A program made the position numbers and the translations under genes. From contig NZ_QUZT01000011.1 of the NCBI RefSeq assembly GCF_004682045.1, positions 56,096 through 120,095 of the forward strand: a stretch of 64,000 bases of DNA, given 5' to 3'. The stretch is from Pseudomonas nabeulensis (GTDB taxonomy: Bacteria > Pseudomonadota > Gammaproteobacteria > Pseudomonadales > Pseudomonadaceae). The notes under the pieces were generated by a model. The model was not told the origin of the DNA. It saw nothing but the letters and a program-made list of their open reading frames with translations, and made no database searches. Shown here piece after piece: positions 9,092 to 19,357 of this stretch. How positions within the stretch are numbered: the first letter of the stretch is position 1; every line of letters starts with the position of its first letter.

Positions 9092-9337
9092 CTACTCCCC
9101 GCCTTTCTGATCCTTGCGCCGCTCGTCAGCCAACCGCTGGGCCAAGGCATCCACACCCTCCACCGGCTCCTCCGGCATTATCTTCAGCGTGGCCTGCATC
9201 AGGCGCATCTGGCGGATAAAGCGTCGGCAGTTCGGGCAAAACATCAAGTGATGACGCACCAGCAGGCGCTCTCGAAAGGTCAGTTGCCCATCGAGATAGT
9301 CACTGGAACGTGCCACTTGTTCTTTACAGGTCAACAT
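9092..9337 (-). CDS. Zinc-finger anti-sigma factor
   Basis: An 81-residue soluble ZAS-type anti-sigma factor. The zinc motif is HHLMFCPNC (His-x3-Cys-x2-Cys) near residues 29-37. There is no membrane segment after the domain, so it would sense a cytoplasmic signal. Its start overlaps the end of the ECF sigma gene by 7 bases, so the two are translationally coupled and almost certainly a cognate pair. Confidence 0.88.
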   Translation of the reverse strand: MLTCKEQVARSSDYLDGQLTFRERLLVRHHLMFCPNCRRFIRQMRLMQATLKIMPEEPVEGVDALAQRLADERRKDQKGGE

Positions 9338-9945
9338 TCACCCGTTTCCTCGAAATGCTCCACCGTGGCGAAGACTTTAAGCCGTGCCCGATGCAACAGC
9401 ACACGCACATTGGAGAGCGAGAGGGTTAGAAGATTACAGATTTCTTCCAGCTCCAAGCCCTGGCGCTCGCGCAGCACCAGAACACTGCTTTGCAATTCCG
9501 ACAGGCTCAGCAACGTATGCTCCAGGCAGTCGCGCAGTTCATCTTCGGTGAGCAAGGCTTCCGGGGTGTCCTGGTGCCAGGCATACGGCGCGACAGCCCA
9601 GTGACCATCGTCGGGGGTGAAGCGATCGTCACCGAGGGTGCCATGGGGTGAAGGCAGGTCATCGAGCAGCACTTCGCGGCGGTTCTGCTTGTAGCGGCCC
9701 TTGGCGGCATTGGCAGTGATGGTCAGCAGCCAGGTCTTGAGGCTGGAACGCCCTTCGAACTTGGCCAGGTTGCGCACCACCGACAGCCATGCGTCCTGGA
9801 CAATTTCATCGGCGTGGCGCTGGCCGACAATCGCATAGGCCACGGCGCGCATGGCGCTCTGGTAGGTGGTGACCAATTCCTTGTAGGCCCGTTGCTCACC
9901 CTTGAGCAGGCGATCAAGCAGGTGCGCGTCGTCCGCTGCTGCCAT
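9331..9945 (-). CDS. ECF-family RNA polymerase sigma factor
   Basis: A 204-residue sigma-70 family factor. Region 2 (about residues 22-90) has the AVAYAIVGQRHADEIVQDAW and SSLKTWLLTITANAAKGR blocks; region 4 (about residues 135-190) has LSLSELQSSVLVLRERQGLE and LSNVRVLLHRARLKV. The linker of about 45 residues is longer than in many ECF factors. It heads a two-gene operon with its anti-sigma factor. The regulon is unknown. Confidence 0.92.
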   Translation of the reverse strand: MAAADDAHLLDRLLKGEQRAYKELVTTYQSAMRAVAYAIVGQRHADEIVQDAWLSVVRNLAKFEGRSSLKTWLLTITANAAKGRYKQNRREVLLDDLPSPHGTLGDDRFTPDDGHWAVAPYAWHQDTPEALLTEDELRDCLEHTLLSLSELQSSVLVLRERQGLELEEICNLLTLSLSNVRVLLHRARLKVFATVEHFEETGEC

Positions 9946-9980
9946 TGTCTACCTCGATTTCACTTTGGAAATACGATCGT

Positions 9981-10052
9981 TGTGGGAGCTGGCTTGCCTG
10001 CGATGACGGTGGTGACTGACCCACCGCTATCGCAGGCAAGCCAGCTCCCACA
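9981..10052. repeat. REP pair, gctggcttgcctgcgat variant
   Basis: An inverted doublet of the second REP type (tgtgggagctggcttgcctg and complement), separated by about 25 bases, lying between the ECF sigma gene and the ketosynthase gene. Confidence 0.85.
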
Positions 10053-10074
10053 TTGACCGCACTCTGCCTGGATA

Positions 10075-11196
10075 TCAGCGTTTACGCAGGATCACGCTGC
10101 CAATCGAATAGCCCGCACCGAACGAGCTGAGTACGGCCAGGGTGCCCTTGGGCAGATCGTCCTGGTACTTGTGGAACGCAATCACCGACCCCGCCGAGCT
10201 GGTGTTGGCGTAGGTATCGAGAATCACCGGAGCCTCTTCCACCGAAGCTTCGCGGCCCAGCAGTTTCTTCACGATCAGGTGGTTCATGCTCAGGTTGGCC
10301 TGGTGCAGCCAGAAACGCTTCACATCGGCCACGTCCAGCTGGTTTTCCGCCAGGTGCACGCCGATCAGCTCGGCCACCATCGGGCACACATCGCGGAAGA
10401 CTTTGCGGCCTTCCTGCACGAACAGTTTGTCCGGCGCGCCGATGCCCTCTTCCGCTGCGCGGTTGAGGAAGCCGAAGTTGTTGCGAATGTTATTGGAGAA
10501 CTTGGTCAGCAGCTTGGTGCTCACCACGTCGAACTGATGCTCGGAGGTCGCCAATTCAGCGCGCTCCAGGATCACCGCAGTGGCCGCATCGCCAAAGATG
10601 AAGTGGCTGTCGCGGTCACGGAAATTCAGGTGGCCGGTGCAGACTTCCGGGTTGACCATCAGGATCGCCCGCGCCTGGCCCAGCGCGATGCTGTTGGCAG
10701 CATTCTGGATGCCGAAGGTGGCCGAGGAACACGCCACGTTCATGTCAAAACCAAAACCCTGGATACCCAAGGCTTCCTGGACTTCGATGGCGATGGCCGG
10801 GTAGGCACGTTGCAGGTTGGAACAGGCGACGATCACGCCGTCGATGTCAGCAGCGGTCTTGCCAGCGCGTTGCAGGGCTTGTTCAGCGGCGCCGACCGCC
10901 ATCTGGCAAAGCACCGACCATTCGTCGTTGCTGCGCTCCGGCAGGCGCGGGGCCATGCGCTGCGGGTCGAGAATGCCGTCCTTGTCCATCACGAAACGGC
11001 TCTTGATGCCCGAGGCTTTTTCGATAAAGGCTGCGCTGGATTCAGTCAGCGCCTCGACCTCACCGCGCTCGATGGCGGCGGCGTTGTCGGTATTGAACTG
11101 CTGGACGTAGGTATTGAAAGACTGCACCAGCTCTTCGTTGGAGATGCTGTTGGCCGGGGTATACAGGCCGGTGCCGCTGATGACGACGTTATGCAC
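10075..11196 (-). CDS. FabH-like beta-ketoacyl-ACP synthase III
   Basis: A 373-residue thiolase-fold ketosynthase. I chose the GTG at 11196 (protein begins VHNVVISGTGLYTPANSISN) because an AGAGGA Shine-Dalgarno precedes it; the longer frame to 11370 has a non-conserved N-terminus. The catalytic Cys is in NVACSSATFG, the His in WLHQANLSMN and the Asn in ANTSSAGS, so the triad is complete. It carries the insert around SNNIRNNFGFLNRA that marks the larger KAS III relatives in Pseudomonas. These prime fatty-acid synthesis or condense acyl chains; the exact starter is not evident. Confidence 0.88.
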   Translation of the reverse strand: MHNVVISGTGLYTPANSISNEELVQSFNTYVQQFNTDNAAAIERGEVEALTESSAAFIEKASGIKSRFVMDKDGILDPQRMAPRLPERSNDEWSVLCQMAVGAAEQALQRAGKTAADIDGVIVACSNLQRAYPAIAIEVQEALGIQGFGFDMNVACSSATFGIQNAANSIALGQARAILMVNPEVCTGHLNFRDRDSHFIFGDAATAVILERAELATSEHQFDVVSTKLLTKFSNNIRNNFGFLNRAAEEGIGAPDKLFVQEGRKVFRDVCPMVAELIGVHLAENQLDVADVKRFWLHQANLSMNHLIVKKLLGREASVEEAPVILDTYANTSSAGSVIAFHKYQDDLPKGTLAVLSSFGAGYSIGSVILRKR

Positions 11197-11435
11197 GGTC
11201 GTTCCTCTAAATCTGTCAGGCAGGGATATTGGCACCTTCGTACCAAACTGTAAGTAGTCCGATTCCGCCCGGCGGACATCAAACTGGCATCGCTTTATTC
11301 CATCGCGCCGTGGCTGAAGCAGCCAGCCTGAAACGACGATCCCGGCATTTATAGGCGCGAAGTTTGCCACAACCCTGGGAGTTTGGCGCTATATCCCGGA
11401 TAAGTGCACTGTTCTCGCAAACACTGGGAGCAAAA

Positions 11436-11525
11436 TGTGGGAGGGGGCTTGCCCCCGATTGGGGTGGGCCAGCCAGCCAATACTGTGACTGACACACTGC
11501 CATCGGGGGCAAACCCCCTCCCACA
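11436..11525. repeat. REP pair
   Basis: An inverted doublet of the gagggggcttgcccccgat REP type in the gap between the ketosynthase gene and hrpA. Confidence 0.9.
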
Positions 11526-11558
11526 TTGGAACTGCATTGATCACAAAATCGAGGTGAT

Positions 11559-14500
11559 TCAGGCCTCTACCTGGCCCCATTGCTTGCTCAGGCGCTTATC
11601 GGAAATCGGCACCTTGGTGCCCAACTGCTGGGCAAACAACGACACGCGATATTCTTCCAGCCACCAGCGATACAGCTCCAGCTGAGGGTCGCGCTTGCCT
11701 TCCTGAGCATGCTTTTTCAGACGGTTTTCGTACTGCGTCCACAGGCCTGCCAGCTCACCACTCCACACCCGATCTTTTTGTACTTGGCTTGGCAGTTTTT
11801 CCAGACGCAATTCAATCGCCTTGAGGTAACGCGGCAACTCCTTGAACCACTGCGACGGGGTTTCCCGCACGAAACCTGGGTACACCAGGTTGCTCAGCTG
11901 TTGCTTGATATCGTTAAGCGCTACCGCTTGGGCCAGGTCGATCTTGCCCTTGAAGCGCTTTTGCAAACCGTGCCAGAGCTTGAGGATTTCCAGGGTCAAA
12001 CGCGCCAAACGCTCGGCATGCTCGGTCCAACTGCCGCGCTTGCGCTCGGCCAAGGCGGCCAGACCGGCACCATCACGCGGCAGGTTGGCTTCACCTTCGA
12101 GCACGCAGGTGTCGAGGCTGGCCAGCAGGATGTCTTCCACCAGTGCGTCGATGCGCCCCAACTCGCGGTACATCAGCCCCAGCTCGGTCAGGCCCGGCAA
12201 TTTGCCGCGCAGGAATTTTGCCGGTTCCGCCAGTTGCTGCATCAGCAGGCGTTGCAAGGCGCGGCGGTGCTGGAATTCAGCCTCGGCAGCAGTGGAAAAA
12301 CGCCCTTCCTTGACCGTGCCGTTTTCTTCCACCAACGCCGGATACACCGTCATCGACAGGCCAGCAATCTTCTGTTGAGTCTTTTCAGCCACCGCCGCGA
12401 ATACCTTGGCTTCCACCGGCTGCTGGCTTTTGGCGGTTTGCGGCACGGCCAAAGCTGCCTGGCTGGCTTCGGCAAACCGTGCGGTCAGCTCGGCCAGGTC
12501 GCGGCCTTCGCCGAGGAACTTGCCCTGGGCGTCGACCACTTCCAGGTTCATCTTCAAGTGGTTTTCCACCTGCTGCGCGGCTTCGGCCCAGGCTTCATCG
12601 CTGACCCGCGCACCGGTCATGCGCAGCAGTTCGCGGCCCAGGGCCTGGGGCAGCGAGCCCTGGCCAAATTCGATGCGTTGCAGGGCGGCCTTGACGAAAT
12701 CCGGCACCGGCACGAAGTTTTTGCGCAGTGCCTTGGGCAAGTTGCGCACCAGGGCAATGCACTTGGCTTCGATCACGCCCGGCACCAGCCATTCCAGTCG
12801 CTCTGGCGGCAAGGCCGGCAACAGCGGTGCCGGCACGCGCAGGGTCACGCCATCGCGGGGATGGTTGGGTTCGAAGTGGTAACTCAAGGCCAGGGCCAGG
12901 TCGCCCAGGTGCAGGGTGTCCGGGTAATGCGCGGCGGTGACTTCACTGGCCTCGCGGGCCAGTACGTCTTCTTCGCGCATGATCAGCAGTTGTGGGTCTT
13001 TCTGGCTGTTGATCTTGTACCAGCTGTCGAACGTAGCCGTCTGGTGGATCTCCGCCGGCAGCCGCGCATCGTAGAAGGCGTACAGGGTTTCCTCATCGGC
13101 CAGAATGTCGCGGCGACGGGCCTTGGCCTCCAGTTCGTCGAGCTGTTCCAGCAACTGCTGGTTGGCCGTGAGGCACTTGGCCCGCGATTGAATCTCGCCA
13201 CGCACCAGGCCCTCGCGGATAAACAGCTCGCGGGACACCACCGGGTCAATCGGCCCGTAGTGCACCGGACGGCGCCCGACCACGATCAGCCCGAACAACG
13301 TGATTTGCTCATAGGCCACCACTTGCCCGCGCTTTTTCTCCCAATGCGGTTCGAAGTGGTTTTTCTTGATCAGGTGCCCGGCCAGCGGCTCGATCCAGTC
13401 GGCATCGATCTTGGCGACCATGCGCGCATACAGCTTGGTGGTTTCCACCAGCTCGGCGGTCATCAGCCATTGCGGGCGCTTCTTGCCGATGCCCGACGAC
13501 GGGTGAATCCAGAACCGCCGCTGACGCGCGCCGAGGTAGTCGCCGTCTTCGGTTTTCTGGCCGATCTGGCTCAGCAGGCCGGACAGCACCGCCTTGTGCA
13601 GTTTCGGGTAGTCCGCCGGGTCCTTGTTGATCGTCAACTGCATGTCGCGACAGATCAGGCTCAGTTGGCGATGGGAATCACGCCACTCGCGCAGGCGCAG
13701 GTAGTTGAGGAAATTCTTGCGGCACCAGTTGCGCAACGGGCTGGCGGTCAGTTCCTGACGCTGTTCTTCAAAGCCGCGCCACAGGTTGACCAACCCGGCG
13801 AAGTCCGAGTCCGGGTCTTTCCATTGCGCGTGGGCCTGGTCGGCGGCCTGCTGACGCTCCGGCGGACGCTCGCGGGGGTCTTGGATCGACATGGCGCTGG
13901 CCACGATCAGCACTTCCTGCAAGCTGCCAAGCTTGGCCGCTTCCAGCAGCATGCGGCCCATGCGCGGGTCCACCGGCAGGCGCGCCAGCTGACGGCCCAA
14001 CGGTGTGAGCTGGCTGTTACGGTCCACCGCCGAGAGTTCTTGCAGCAGGTTGAAACCGTCGCTGATGGCCTTGCCATCCGGCGGTTCGATAAACGGGAAG
14101 TCGGTGATCTCGCCGAGGCGCAGGTGCAGCATCTGCAAGATCACGGCCGCGAGGTTGGTACGCAGGATCTCCGGGTCGGTGAATTCCGGACGGCCGATAA
14201 AATCCTCTTCGCTGTACAGGCGCACACAGATGCCCGGTTCCACACGGCCGCAACGGCCTTTACGCTGGTTGGCGCTGGCCTGGGAAATCGCCTCGATGGG
14301 CAAGCGCTGCACCTTGGCGCGGTAGCTGTAGCGGCTGATGCGGGCGGTGCCGCTGTCGATCACATAGCGAATGCCCGGCACCGTCAGCGAGGTTTCCGCG
14401 ACGTTGGTCGCCAGCACTACGCGGCGGCCTGGGTGAGACTGGAAAATCCGCTGCTGCTCGGCCGGTGACAGGCGCGCATACAACGGCAGAATCTCGGTGT

Positions 14501-15470
14501 GCTTGAGTTGGGCTTTGCGCAGCATGTCGGCGGCGTCTCGAATCTCGCGCTCGCCGGGCAAGAACACCAGCACATCGCCGGGGCTGCGCCGCTCGCTGCG
14601 CTCGTAAGCAGCGATTTCATCGAGGGTGGCGAGGATCGCCTGGTCGACGGTGAGGTCGTCCTCGACGCGATTGCCCTCCTCGTCCTGCTCAAGCGTGAGC
14701 GGGCGATACCAGGTGTCCACCGGGAAGGTACGACCCGAGACTTCGACAATCGGCGCATCGTCAAAATGCTTGGAGAAACGCTCCAGGTCGATGGTCGCCG
14801 AGGTAATGATGACTTTCAGGTCCGGGCGACGCGGCAGCAGGGTTTTCAGGTAGCCCAGCAGGAAGTCGATGTTGAGGCTGCGTTCGTGGGCTTCGTCGAC
14901 GATGATCGTGTCGTAGCGTTCCAGGTAGCGGTCGTTCTGGGTTTCCGCCAGCAGGATGCCGTCGGTCATCAGCTTGATCAGGGTGTTGGAATCGCTTTGG
15001 TCTTCAAACCGTACTTGATAACCGACCAACGCGCCCAAGGGTGTGGCCAGCTCTTCGGCGACCCGGCTGGCCACGCTGCGTGCAGCGATCCGGCGCGGCT
15101 GGGTGTGGCCGATCAGGCCGAACTGGCCGCGACCGATCTCCAGGCAGATCTTCGGCAACTGGGTGGTCTTACCCGACCCGGTCTCACCGGCAATGATCAA
15201 CACCTGATGCTTGTTCAGCGCCGCTTTGATTTCATCGCGCTTGGCGGCAATCGGCAGACTGTCGTCGTAGCGGATCACCGGCAGGCTGGCGCGCCGCGCC
15301 GTGACCTGGGCGCAGGACGCCTGCATGCGCGCCACCCACTGCGCCAACTTGTCCTCATCGGGCTTCTTGCGCAGCTCCAGCAATTGCCGGCGCAAGCGGT
15401 GGCGGTCGGCGAGCATGGCGTGGTCGAGGGTTTTGAGCAGTTGGTCGATCGTGGGCGCTTGGTCGGTCAT
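11559..15470 (-). CDS. hrpA: ATP-dependent RNA helicase HrpA
   Basis: A 1303-residue DEAH/RHA-box helicase of normal HrpA length. Near the N-terminus are motif I GETGSGKTTQ, motif II DEAH (IIVDEAHERS), motif III SAT and motif VI QRKGRCGRVEPG, followed by the HA2/OB region and the long C-terminal extension (DUF3418-like) that is characteristic of HrpA. It is cytoplasmic and acts on mRNA and stalled ribosomes in characterised bacteria. The opposite strand carries a long but spurious open frame. It precedes aceK in the genome but aceK is transcribed first in the same direction, 70 bases upstream. Confidence 0.96.
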   Translation of the reverse strand: MTDQAPTIDQLLKTLDHAMLADRHRLRRQLLELRKKPDEDKLAQWVARMQASCAQVTARRASLPVIRYDDSLPIAAKRDEIKAALNKHQVLIIAGETGSGKTTQLPKICLEIGRGQFGLIGHTQPRRIAARSVASRVAEELATPLGALVGYQVRFEDQSDSNTLIKLMTDGILLAETQNDRYLERYDTIIVDEAHERSLNIDFLLGYLKTLLPRRPDLKVIITSATIDLERFSKHFDDAPIVEVSGRTFPVDTWYRPLTLEQDEEGNRVEDDLTVDQAILATLDEIAAYERSERRSPGDVLVFLPGEREIRDAADMLRKAQLKHTEILPLYARLSPAEQQRIFQSHPGRRVVLATNVAETSLTVPGIRYVIDSGTARISRYSYRAKVQRLPIEAISQASANQRKGRCGRVEPGICVRLYSEEDFIGRPEFTDPEILRTNLAAVILQMLHLRLGEITDFPFIEPPDGKAISDGFNLLQELSAVDRNSQLTPLGRQLARLPVDPRMGRMLLEAAKLGSLQEVLIVASAMSIQDPRERPPERQQAADQAHAQWKDPDSDFAGLVNLWRGFEEQRQELTASPLRNWCRKNFLNYLRLREWRDSHRQLSLICRDMQLTINKDPADYPKLHKAVLSGLLSQIGQKTEDGDYLGARQRRFWIHPSSGIGKKRPQWLMTAELVETTKLYARMVAKIDADWIEPLAGHLIKKNHFEPHWEKKRGQVVAYEQITLFGLIVVGRRPVHYGPIDPVVSRELFIREGLVRGEIQSRAKCLTANQQLLEQLDELEAKARRRDILADEETLYAFYDARLPAEIHQTATFDSWYKINSQKDPQLLIMREEDVLAREASEVTAAHYPDTLHLGDLALALSYHFEPNHPRDGVTLRVPAPLLPALPPERLEWLVPGVIEAKCIALVRNLPKALRKNFVPVPDFVKAALQRIEFGQGSLPQALGRELLRMTGARVSDEAWAEAAQQVENHLKMNLEVVDAQGKFLGEGRDLAELTARFAEASQAALAVPQTAKSQQPVEAKVFAAVAEKTQQKIAGLSMTVYPALVEENGTVKEGRFSTAAEAEFQHRRALQRLLMQQLAEPAKFLRGKLPGLTELGLMYRELGRIDALVEDILLASLDTCVLEGEANLPRDGAGLAALAERKRGSWTEHAERLARLTLEILKLWHGLQKRFKGKIDLAQAVALNDIKQQLSNLVYPGFVRETPSQWFKELPRYLKAIELRLEKLPSQVQKDRVWSGELAGLWTQYENRLKKHAQEGKRDPQLELYRWWLEEYRVSLFAQQLGTKVPISDKRLSKQWGQVEA

Positions 15471-15540
15471 CGGGTACGCAAGGGTCGTCTATGTAGGCAG
15501 GGGGCGGATTGTCGCAGAAAACCGCCCACCCGCGCGCCCC

Positions 15541-17256
15541 TCATTCGTTATCGCGGTCCTTGCGCCGGTAGGGGAATACGTCGATGACCTTGCCTGCGCG
15601 AATCGCGTCCTGCAGGCCTTTCCAGTAGTCGGCGTTGTACAACTCGCCGTGCAACGCATCGAACAGCTTGCGCTGACTGGCATCGGCAAACAGGAACGGC
15701 GGAAACTCTTCGGGGAACACATCCAGTGGGCCAATGGAGTACCAGGGCTCGGAGGCCATTTCGTCCTCGGGGGTACGTGGCGCCGGGATATGACGGAAGT
15801 TGGCCTCGGTCAGAAAGCAGATTTCGTCGTAGTCGTAGAACACCACGCGACCGTGGCGGGTGACGCCGAAGTTTTTCAGCAGCATGTCGCCGGGGAAGAT
15901 ATTCGCCGCCGCCAACTGCTTGATGGCCAGGCCGTAGTCTTCCAGCGCTTCGCGCACCTGGGCGTCGTTGGCGTTGTCCAGGTAGAGGTTGAGCGGGGTC
16001 ATGCGCCGTTCGGTCCAGCAGTGGCGGATCAGCACGGTGTCGCCTTCCACTTCGACGGTGCCGGCGGCCACTTCCAGCAGTTCGGCCAGGCACTCGGGCT
16101 CGAACTTGCTCAAGGGAAAACGGAAGTCGGCGAACTCCTGGGTATCGGCCATGCGCCCTACCCGATCGACACTTTTTACAAGGCGGTACTTCTCGATCAC
16201 GGTGGCGCGGTTGACGTTTTTCGACGGCGAGAAGCGGTCCTTGATGATCTTGAACACCGTGTTGAAGCCCGGCAGCGTGAACACGCTCATGACCATGCCG
16301 CGCACGCCAGGGGCCATGATGAACTGATCATCCGTGGTGGCCAGGTGATTGATCAGCGCACGGTAGAACTCTGACTTGCCGTGCTTGTAGAAACCGATGG
16401 AGGTGTACAGCTCGGCGATGTGCTTGCCTGGAAGGATGCGCTTGAGAAAGCCGATAAATTCCGCCGGCACCGGCACATCGACCATGAAGTAGGAACGGGT
16501 GAAGGAGAAGATGATCGACACTTCGGCTTCGTCGGTGATCAACGCGTCGATCTGGATGCCCTGGCCTTCGCGGTGCAGCAGCGGAATCACCAGCGGCCAT
16601 TGCTCGTCATGGGTGTAGAGACGGCCGACGAGGTACGCGCCTTTGTTGCGGTAAAGCACCGAGGAAAACAGCTCGACGGTGAGGTCCGGGTCCTTGCAGA
16701 TCCAATCCGGCAGGTTCTCGCGCAGTTGGGTTTCGAGGCGAATCAAGTCGGCGTCGAGGTTGGCGTAGGGCTCGCTGAAACGGTAATCGGCAAAGATCTG
16801 CGCGAGCATCTGCGGGATCTTTCCTGCGGGCGTGTAGGTTCGGGTCTGCGCGGCACGTGCACGGCGCAGGCTGGGCCGGGTGGTGTGGATGAACATGCAG
16901 CCGTCGCTGATCAGGTCGTGGCTGAACAGGCCGCAGAAGATCGAGTTGTACCAGGTCTCGGACAGCTCATCGTCGAAGCGCAGGTCGATCAGGTCGATAT
17001 AGGCGCTTTTTACCAGGGGCCACAGGTCGATATCCCGTAACGCCACGCCATCGAAACTGGCGCGCAGGCGCGCGGTGACTTCGCCGACCTTCTCTTCATA
17101 CAGGTTGATCCGCGCCGCCGACGCCGCCTGACCCTGTTGCCACTGGGCCTTTTCGAAGCGCTCGCGGGCGCCATCGGTGATCTGGCGGAAGTGCTCACGG
17201 TAATCGTCAAAGCCATCGAGGATCATCCGGGCGATTGCGAGGGCGGGCTGCGACAT
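15541..17256 (-). CDS. aceK: Isocitrate dehydrogenase kinase/phosphatase
   Basis: A 571-residue AceK of expected length. The bifunctional enzyme phosphorylates and dephosphorylates isocitrate dehydrogenase, setting flux between the TCA cycle and the glyoxylate shunt. The ATP-binding segment [20 protein letters not shown] is at about residues 315-335, followed by [11 protein letters not shown], the [25 protein letters not shown] catalytic region (here [20 protein letters not shown]) and the C-terminal PEEFPPFL block. The gene is upstream of hrpA on the minus strand. Confidence 0.96.
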   Translation of the reverse strand: MSQPALAIARMILDGFDDYREHFRQITDGARERFEKAQWQQGQAASAARINLYEEKVGEVTARLRASFDGVALRDIDLWPLVKSAYIDLIDLRFDDELSETWYNSIFCGLFSHDLISDGCMFIHTTRPSLRRARAAQTRTYTPAGKIPQMLAQIFADYRFSEPYANLDADLIRLETQLRENLPDWICKDPDLTVELFSSVLYRNKGAYLVGRLYTHDEQWPLVIPLLHREGQGIQIDALITDEAEVSIIFSFTRSYFMVDVPVPAEFIGFLKRILPGKHIAELYTSIGFYKHGKSEFYRALINHLATTDDQFIMAPGVRGMVMSVFTLPGFNTVFKIIKDRFSPSKNVNRATVIEKYRLVKSVDRVGRMADTQEFADFRFPLSKFEPECLAELLEVAAGTVEVEGDTVLIRHCWTERRMTPLNLYLDNANDAQVREALEDYGLAIKQLAAANIFPGDMLLKNFGVTRHGRVVFYDYDEICFLTEANFRHIPAPRTPEDEMASEPWYSIGPLDVFPEEFPPFLFADASQRKLFDALHGELYNADYWKGLQDAIRAGKVIDVFPYRRKDRDNE

Positions 17257-17649
17257 GCGGGAAACCTCTACGGGTATCTGGAATGCCCTGAGCTTAGCCA
17301 GTGTGCAGAGGCAGGAGAAGGGTCATTTCTTGCGCCGTCTTGTACAACTTCGTTCATTTCGTACATTTATTTTCAATTTATTTATTTCGACCGACCAGTC
17401 AACAAAAGCACCCTGAAGTCACTCGCCGTTTTTTCTACGCGCCTACAACCGCGTGGCTTGCCCGTCTAATGAGGAGAAGGCCGACGTTAGCGCCGAAATC
17501 AATGAGCGCGTAGGGCTTTGGATCCAACTAAGGGAAACCCTTATTACAACAGTGATGGCACTTTGATATACAGCGCGCCCTTTCCCACCCTGACAAGGTC
17601 AGAAAAGACCGATCCGGGAACAGGTTTTAATCGCCTAAGGAGCATAAAG
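17257..17649. other. Intergenic region upstream of aceK and the chemoreceptor
   Basis: This 393-bp gap separates divergent aceK and the chemoreceptor gene and must hold both promoters, but I see no confident sigma-factor match. It contains an inverted repeat TAAGGG-AAA-CCCTTA (17529-17543), a 10-bp palindrome TTGGATCCAA (17518-17527) and a strong AAGGAG Shine-Dalgarno for the downstream gene. No plausible gene is seen. Confidence 0.4.
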
Positions 17650-19305
17650 ATGTCATTGAGGAATATAAGGATCGGTCTGCGCGCCAGCCTGAGTTTTGGC
17701 GTGTTGGCCGGCTTGCTGGTGATCGTGGGCATGTTTGGCTTGGGGCAGATGGCCAAGTTGCGGGAAAGTGCCCTGGTCATTGAAGAGACCTGGATGCCCA
17801 GCATCGAAAGCGCCCACGACAGTGCTGCCCTGGTGGCGAGCATTCGCCTGGAAGCGTTGCGCCTGGTGACCACTGATGAGTCGCGGGTGCGGGATAACAG
17901 CAACGACCTGATCAAGCGCCAACGCGGCGAACTGCAAACCTTGCTGGACAGCCACGAAACCCTGCTGAGCGATGATGCAGAACGCGAACTGCTCAAGCAG
18001 GTGAAAACCAATGTGGCCAGTTACCTTGCCATCGTCGGCCAGATGGTCGCGTTGGTGGACAAGGACCAACAGCAAGACGCCCTGGACCTGCTGGCCAACC
18101 GCTTGGCCCCACAAGGTGTGATCCTCACCCAGAGCCTGGAAAACCTGATTGTCTTCAACCAGAACGGTGCCCAAGCCGCCGCAGATGATGCCGCGCAGAC
18201 CTATTCAAGCGCGCAGTGGGTCGTCGCCTTGATCATCATCACTGCACTGATTGCCACTTTGCTGCTGGCCTGGCTGCTGACCCGCAGTATCACCGCACCG
18301 CTTGGCCAGGCGTTGAGCGTGGCGCGCACCATCGCCAACGGCGACTTGAGCCAGTCGATTGCCGTCAGCGGCACAGACGAACCGGCCCAGTTGCTCACCG
18401 CCCTGGCCACCATGCAGACGCAATTGCAATCCACCCTCCGCGGTATCAGCGAGTCGGCGCAACAGTTGGCATCCGCCGCCGAAGAGATGAGTTCGGTGAT
18501 GGAACAAAGCACCCGTGGCCTTCAGGCGCAGAACGATGAAATCGAACAGGCCGCCACCGCCGTCACCGAGATGAGTGCGGCCGTGGACGAAGTGGCGGGC
18601 AATGCAGTGTCGAGCGCCGAAGCCTCCAAGGCGTCTGACGAGGACAGCAAGCACGGCCACTACCAGATCAGCGAAACCATCAGCTCGATCCAGAATCTGG
18701 TGGACGAAGTGCTCGGCGCCTCGAACAAAGCCGAACACCTGTCCGTCCAGGCCCAGGACATCAGCAAGGTGCTGGAAGTGATCCGTGGCATTGCCGGGCA
18801 AACCAACTTGCTGGCCCTCAACGCGGCGATCGAAGCGGCGCGCGCAGGTGAAGCCGGGCGTGGCTTTGCCGTGGTGGCCGACGAGGTGCGCTCCCTGGCG
18901 CAACGTACCCAGGATTCCACCGAAGAAATCGAACAGATGATCACCGGTATCCAGCAAGGCACCCAAGGCACCGTCGACGCCTTGAACAGCAGCGCCGAAC
19001 ACGCCGGCCAGACGTTGCAGCGGGCCAACAGCGCCGGCCAGACGTTGCAGCGGGCCAACAGCGCCGGCAGCGCCCTGGAAAAAATCACCGCCGCCATTTC
19101 GCAGATCAGCCAGCGCAACCTGGTGATCGCCAGCGCCGCCGAGCAACAGGCACTGGTGGCGCGGGAAGTGGACCGCAGCCTGGTGAACATTCGCGACCTG
19201 TCGACCCAGACCGCCGCCGGTGCCACCCAGACCTCGGCGGCGAGCCAGGAGCTGTCACGCCTGGCGGTGGACTTGAATGGGTTGGTGACGCGGTTTGTCC
19301 TGTAA
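17650..19305 (+). CDS. Methyl-accepting chemotaxis protein with an internal 10-residue duplication
   Basis: A 551-residue inner-membrane chemoreceptor: TM1 at about residues 8-30, a four-helix-bundle periplasmic sensor (residues 31-190), TM2 near 193-215, HAMP, then the MA signalling coiled coil. The hairpin tip is intact ([24 protein letters not shown] core). The start at 17650 follows AAGGAG. In the C-terminal helix, [10 protein letters not shown] is followed by an exact repeat [10 protein letters not shown], caused by a 30-bp tandem duplication. Family members vary in length by paired seven-residue steps; 10 extra residues in one arm is atypical and could shift the helix register. The ligand is unknown. 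Confidence 0.9.
   Translation: MSLRNIRIGLRASLSFGVLAGLLVIVGMFGLGQMAKLRESALVIEETWMPSIESAHDSAALVASIRLEALRLVTTDESRVRDNSNDLIKRQRGELQTLLDSHETLLSDDAERELLKQVKTNVASYLAIVGQMVALVDKDQQQDALDLLANRLAPQGVILTQSLENLIVFNQNGAQAAADDAAQTYSSAQWVVALIIITALIATLLLAWLLTRSITAPLGQALSVARTIANGDLSQSIAVSGTDEPAQLLTALATMQTQLQSTLRGISESAQQLASAAEEMSSVMEQSTRGLQAQNDEIEQAATAVTEMSAAVDEVAGNAVSSAEASKASDEDSKHGHYQISETISSIQNLVDEVLGASNKAEHLSVQAQDISKVLEVIRGIAGQTNLLALNAAIEAARAGEAGRGFAVVADEVRSLAQRTQDSTEEIEQMITGIQQGTQGTVDALNSSAEHAGQTLQRANSAGQTLQRANSAGSALEKITAAISQISQRNLVIASAAEQQALVAREVDRSLVNIRDLSTQTAAGATQTSAASQELSRLAVDLNGLVTRFVL
19003..19062 (+). repeat. Exact 30-bp tandem duplication inside the chemoreceptor gene
   Basis: Two identical adjacent 30-bp units, each starting gccggccagacgttgcagc, add ten in-frame residues to the signalling-domain coiled coil. 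A partial third copy (gccggc) follows. The perfect identity suggests a recent slippage event or an assembly artefact. Confidence 0.9.
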
Positions 19306-19357
19306 TCCATCAGAGCGGCGTGCAACACTCGCGGCCTGATTGAGGTAGGAGCCTTCC

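Noticed and set aside
11580..14468. A 962-residue open frame on the plus strand opposite hrpA
   Set aside because: It is antisense to a well-recognised helicase, has no domain or Shine-Dalgarno, and shows the composition expected from the complement of high-GC codons.
17380..17440. Possible FliA (sigma-28) promoter before the chemoreceptor
   Set aside because: GCCGTTTT resembles a -10, but the CAAA upstream is 18 bases away instead of 15, so the spacing fails.
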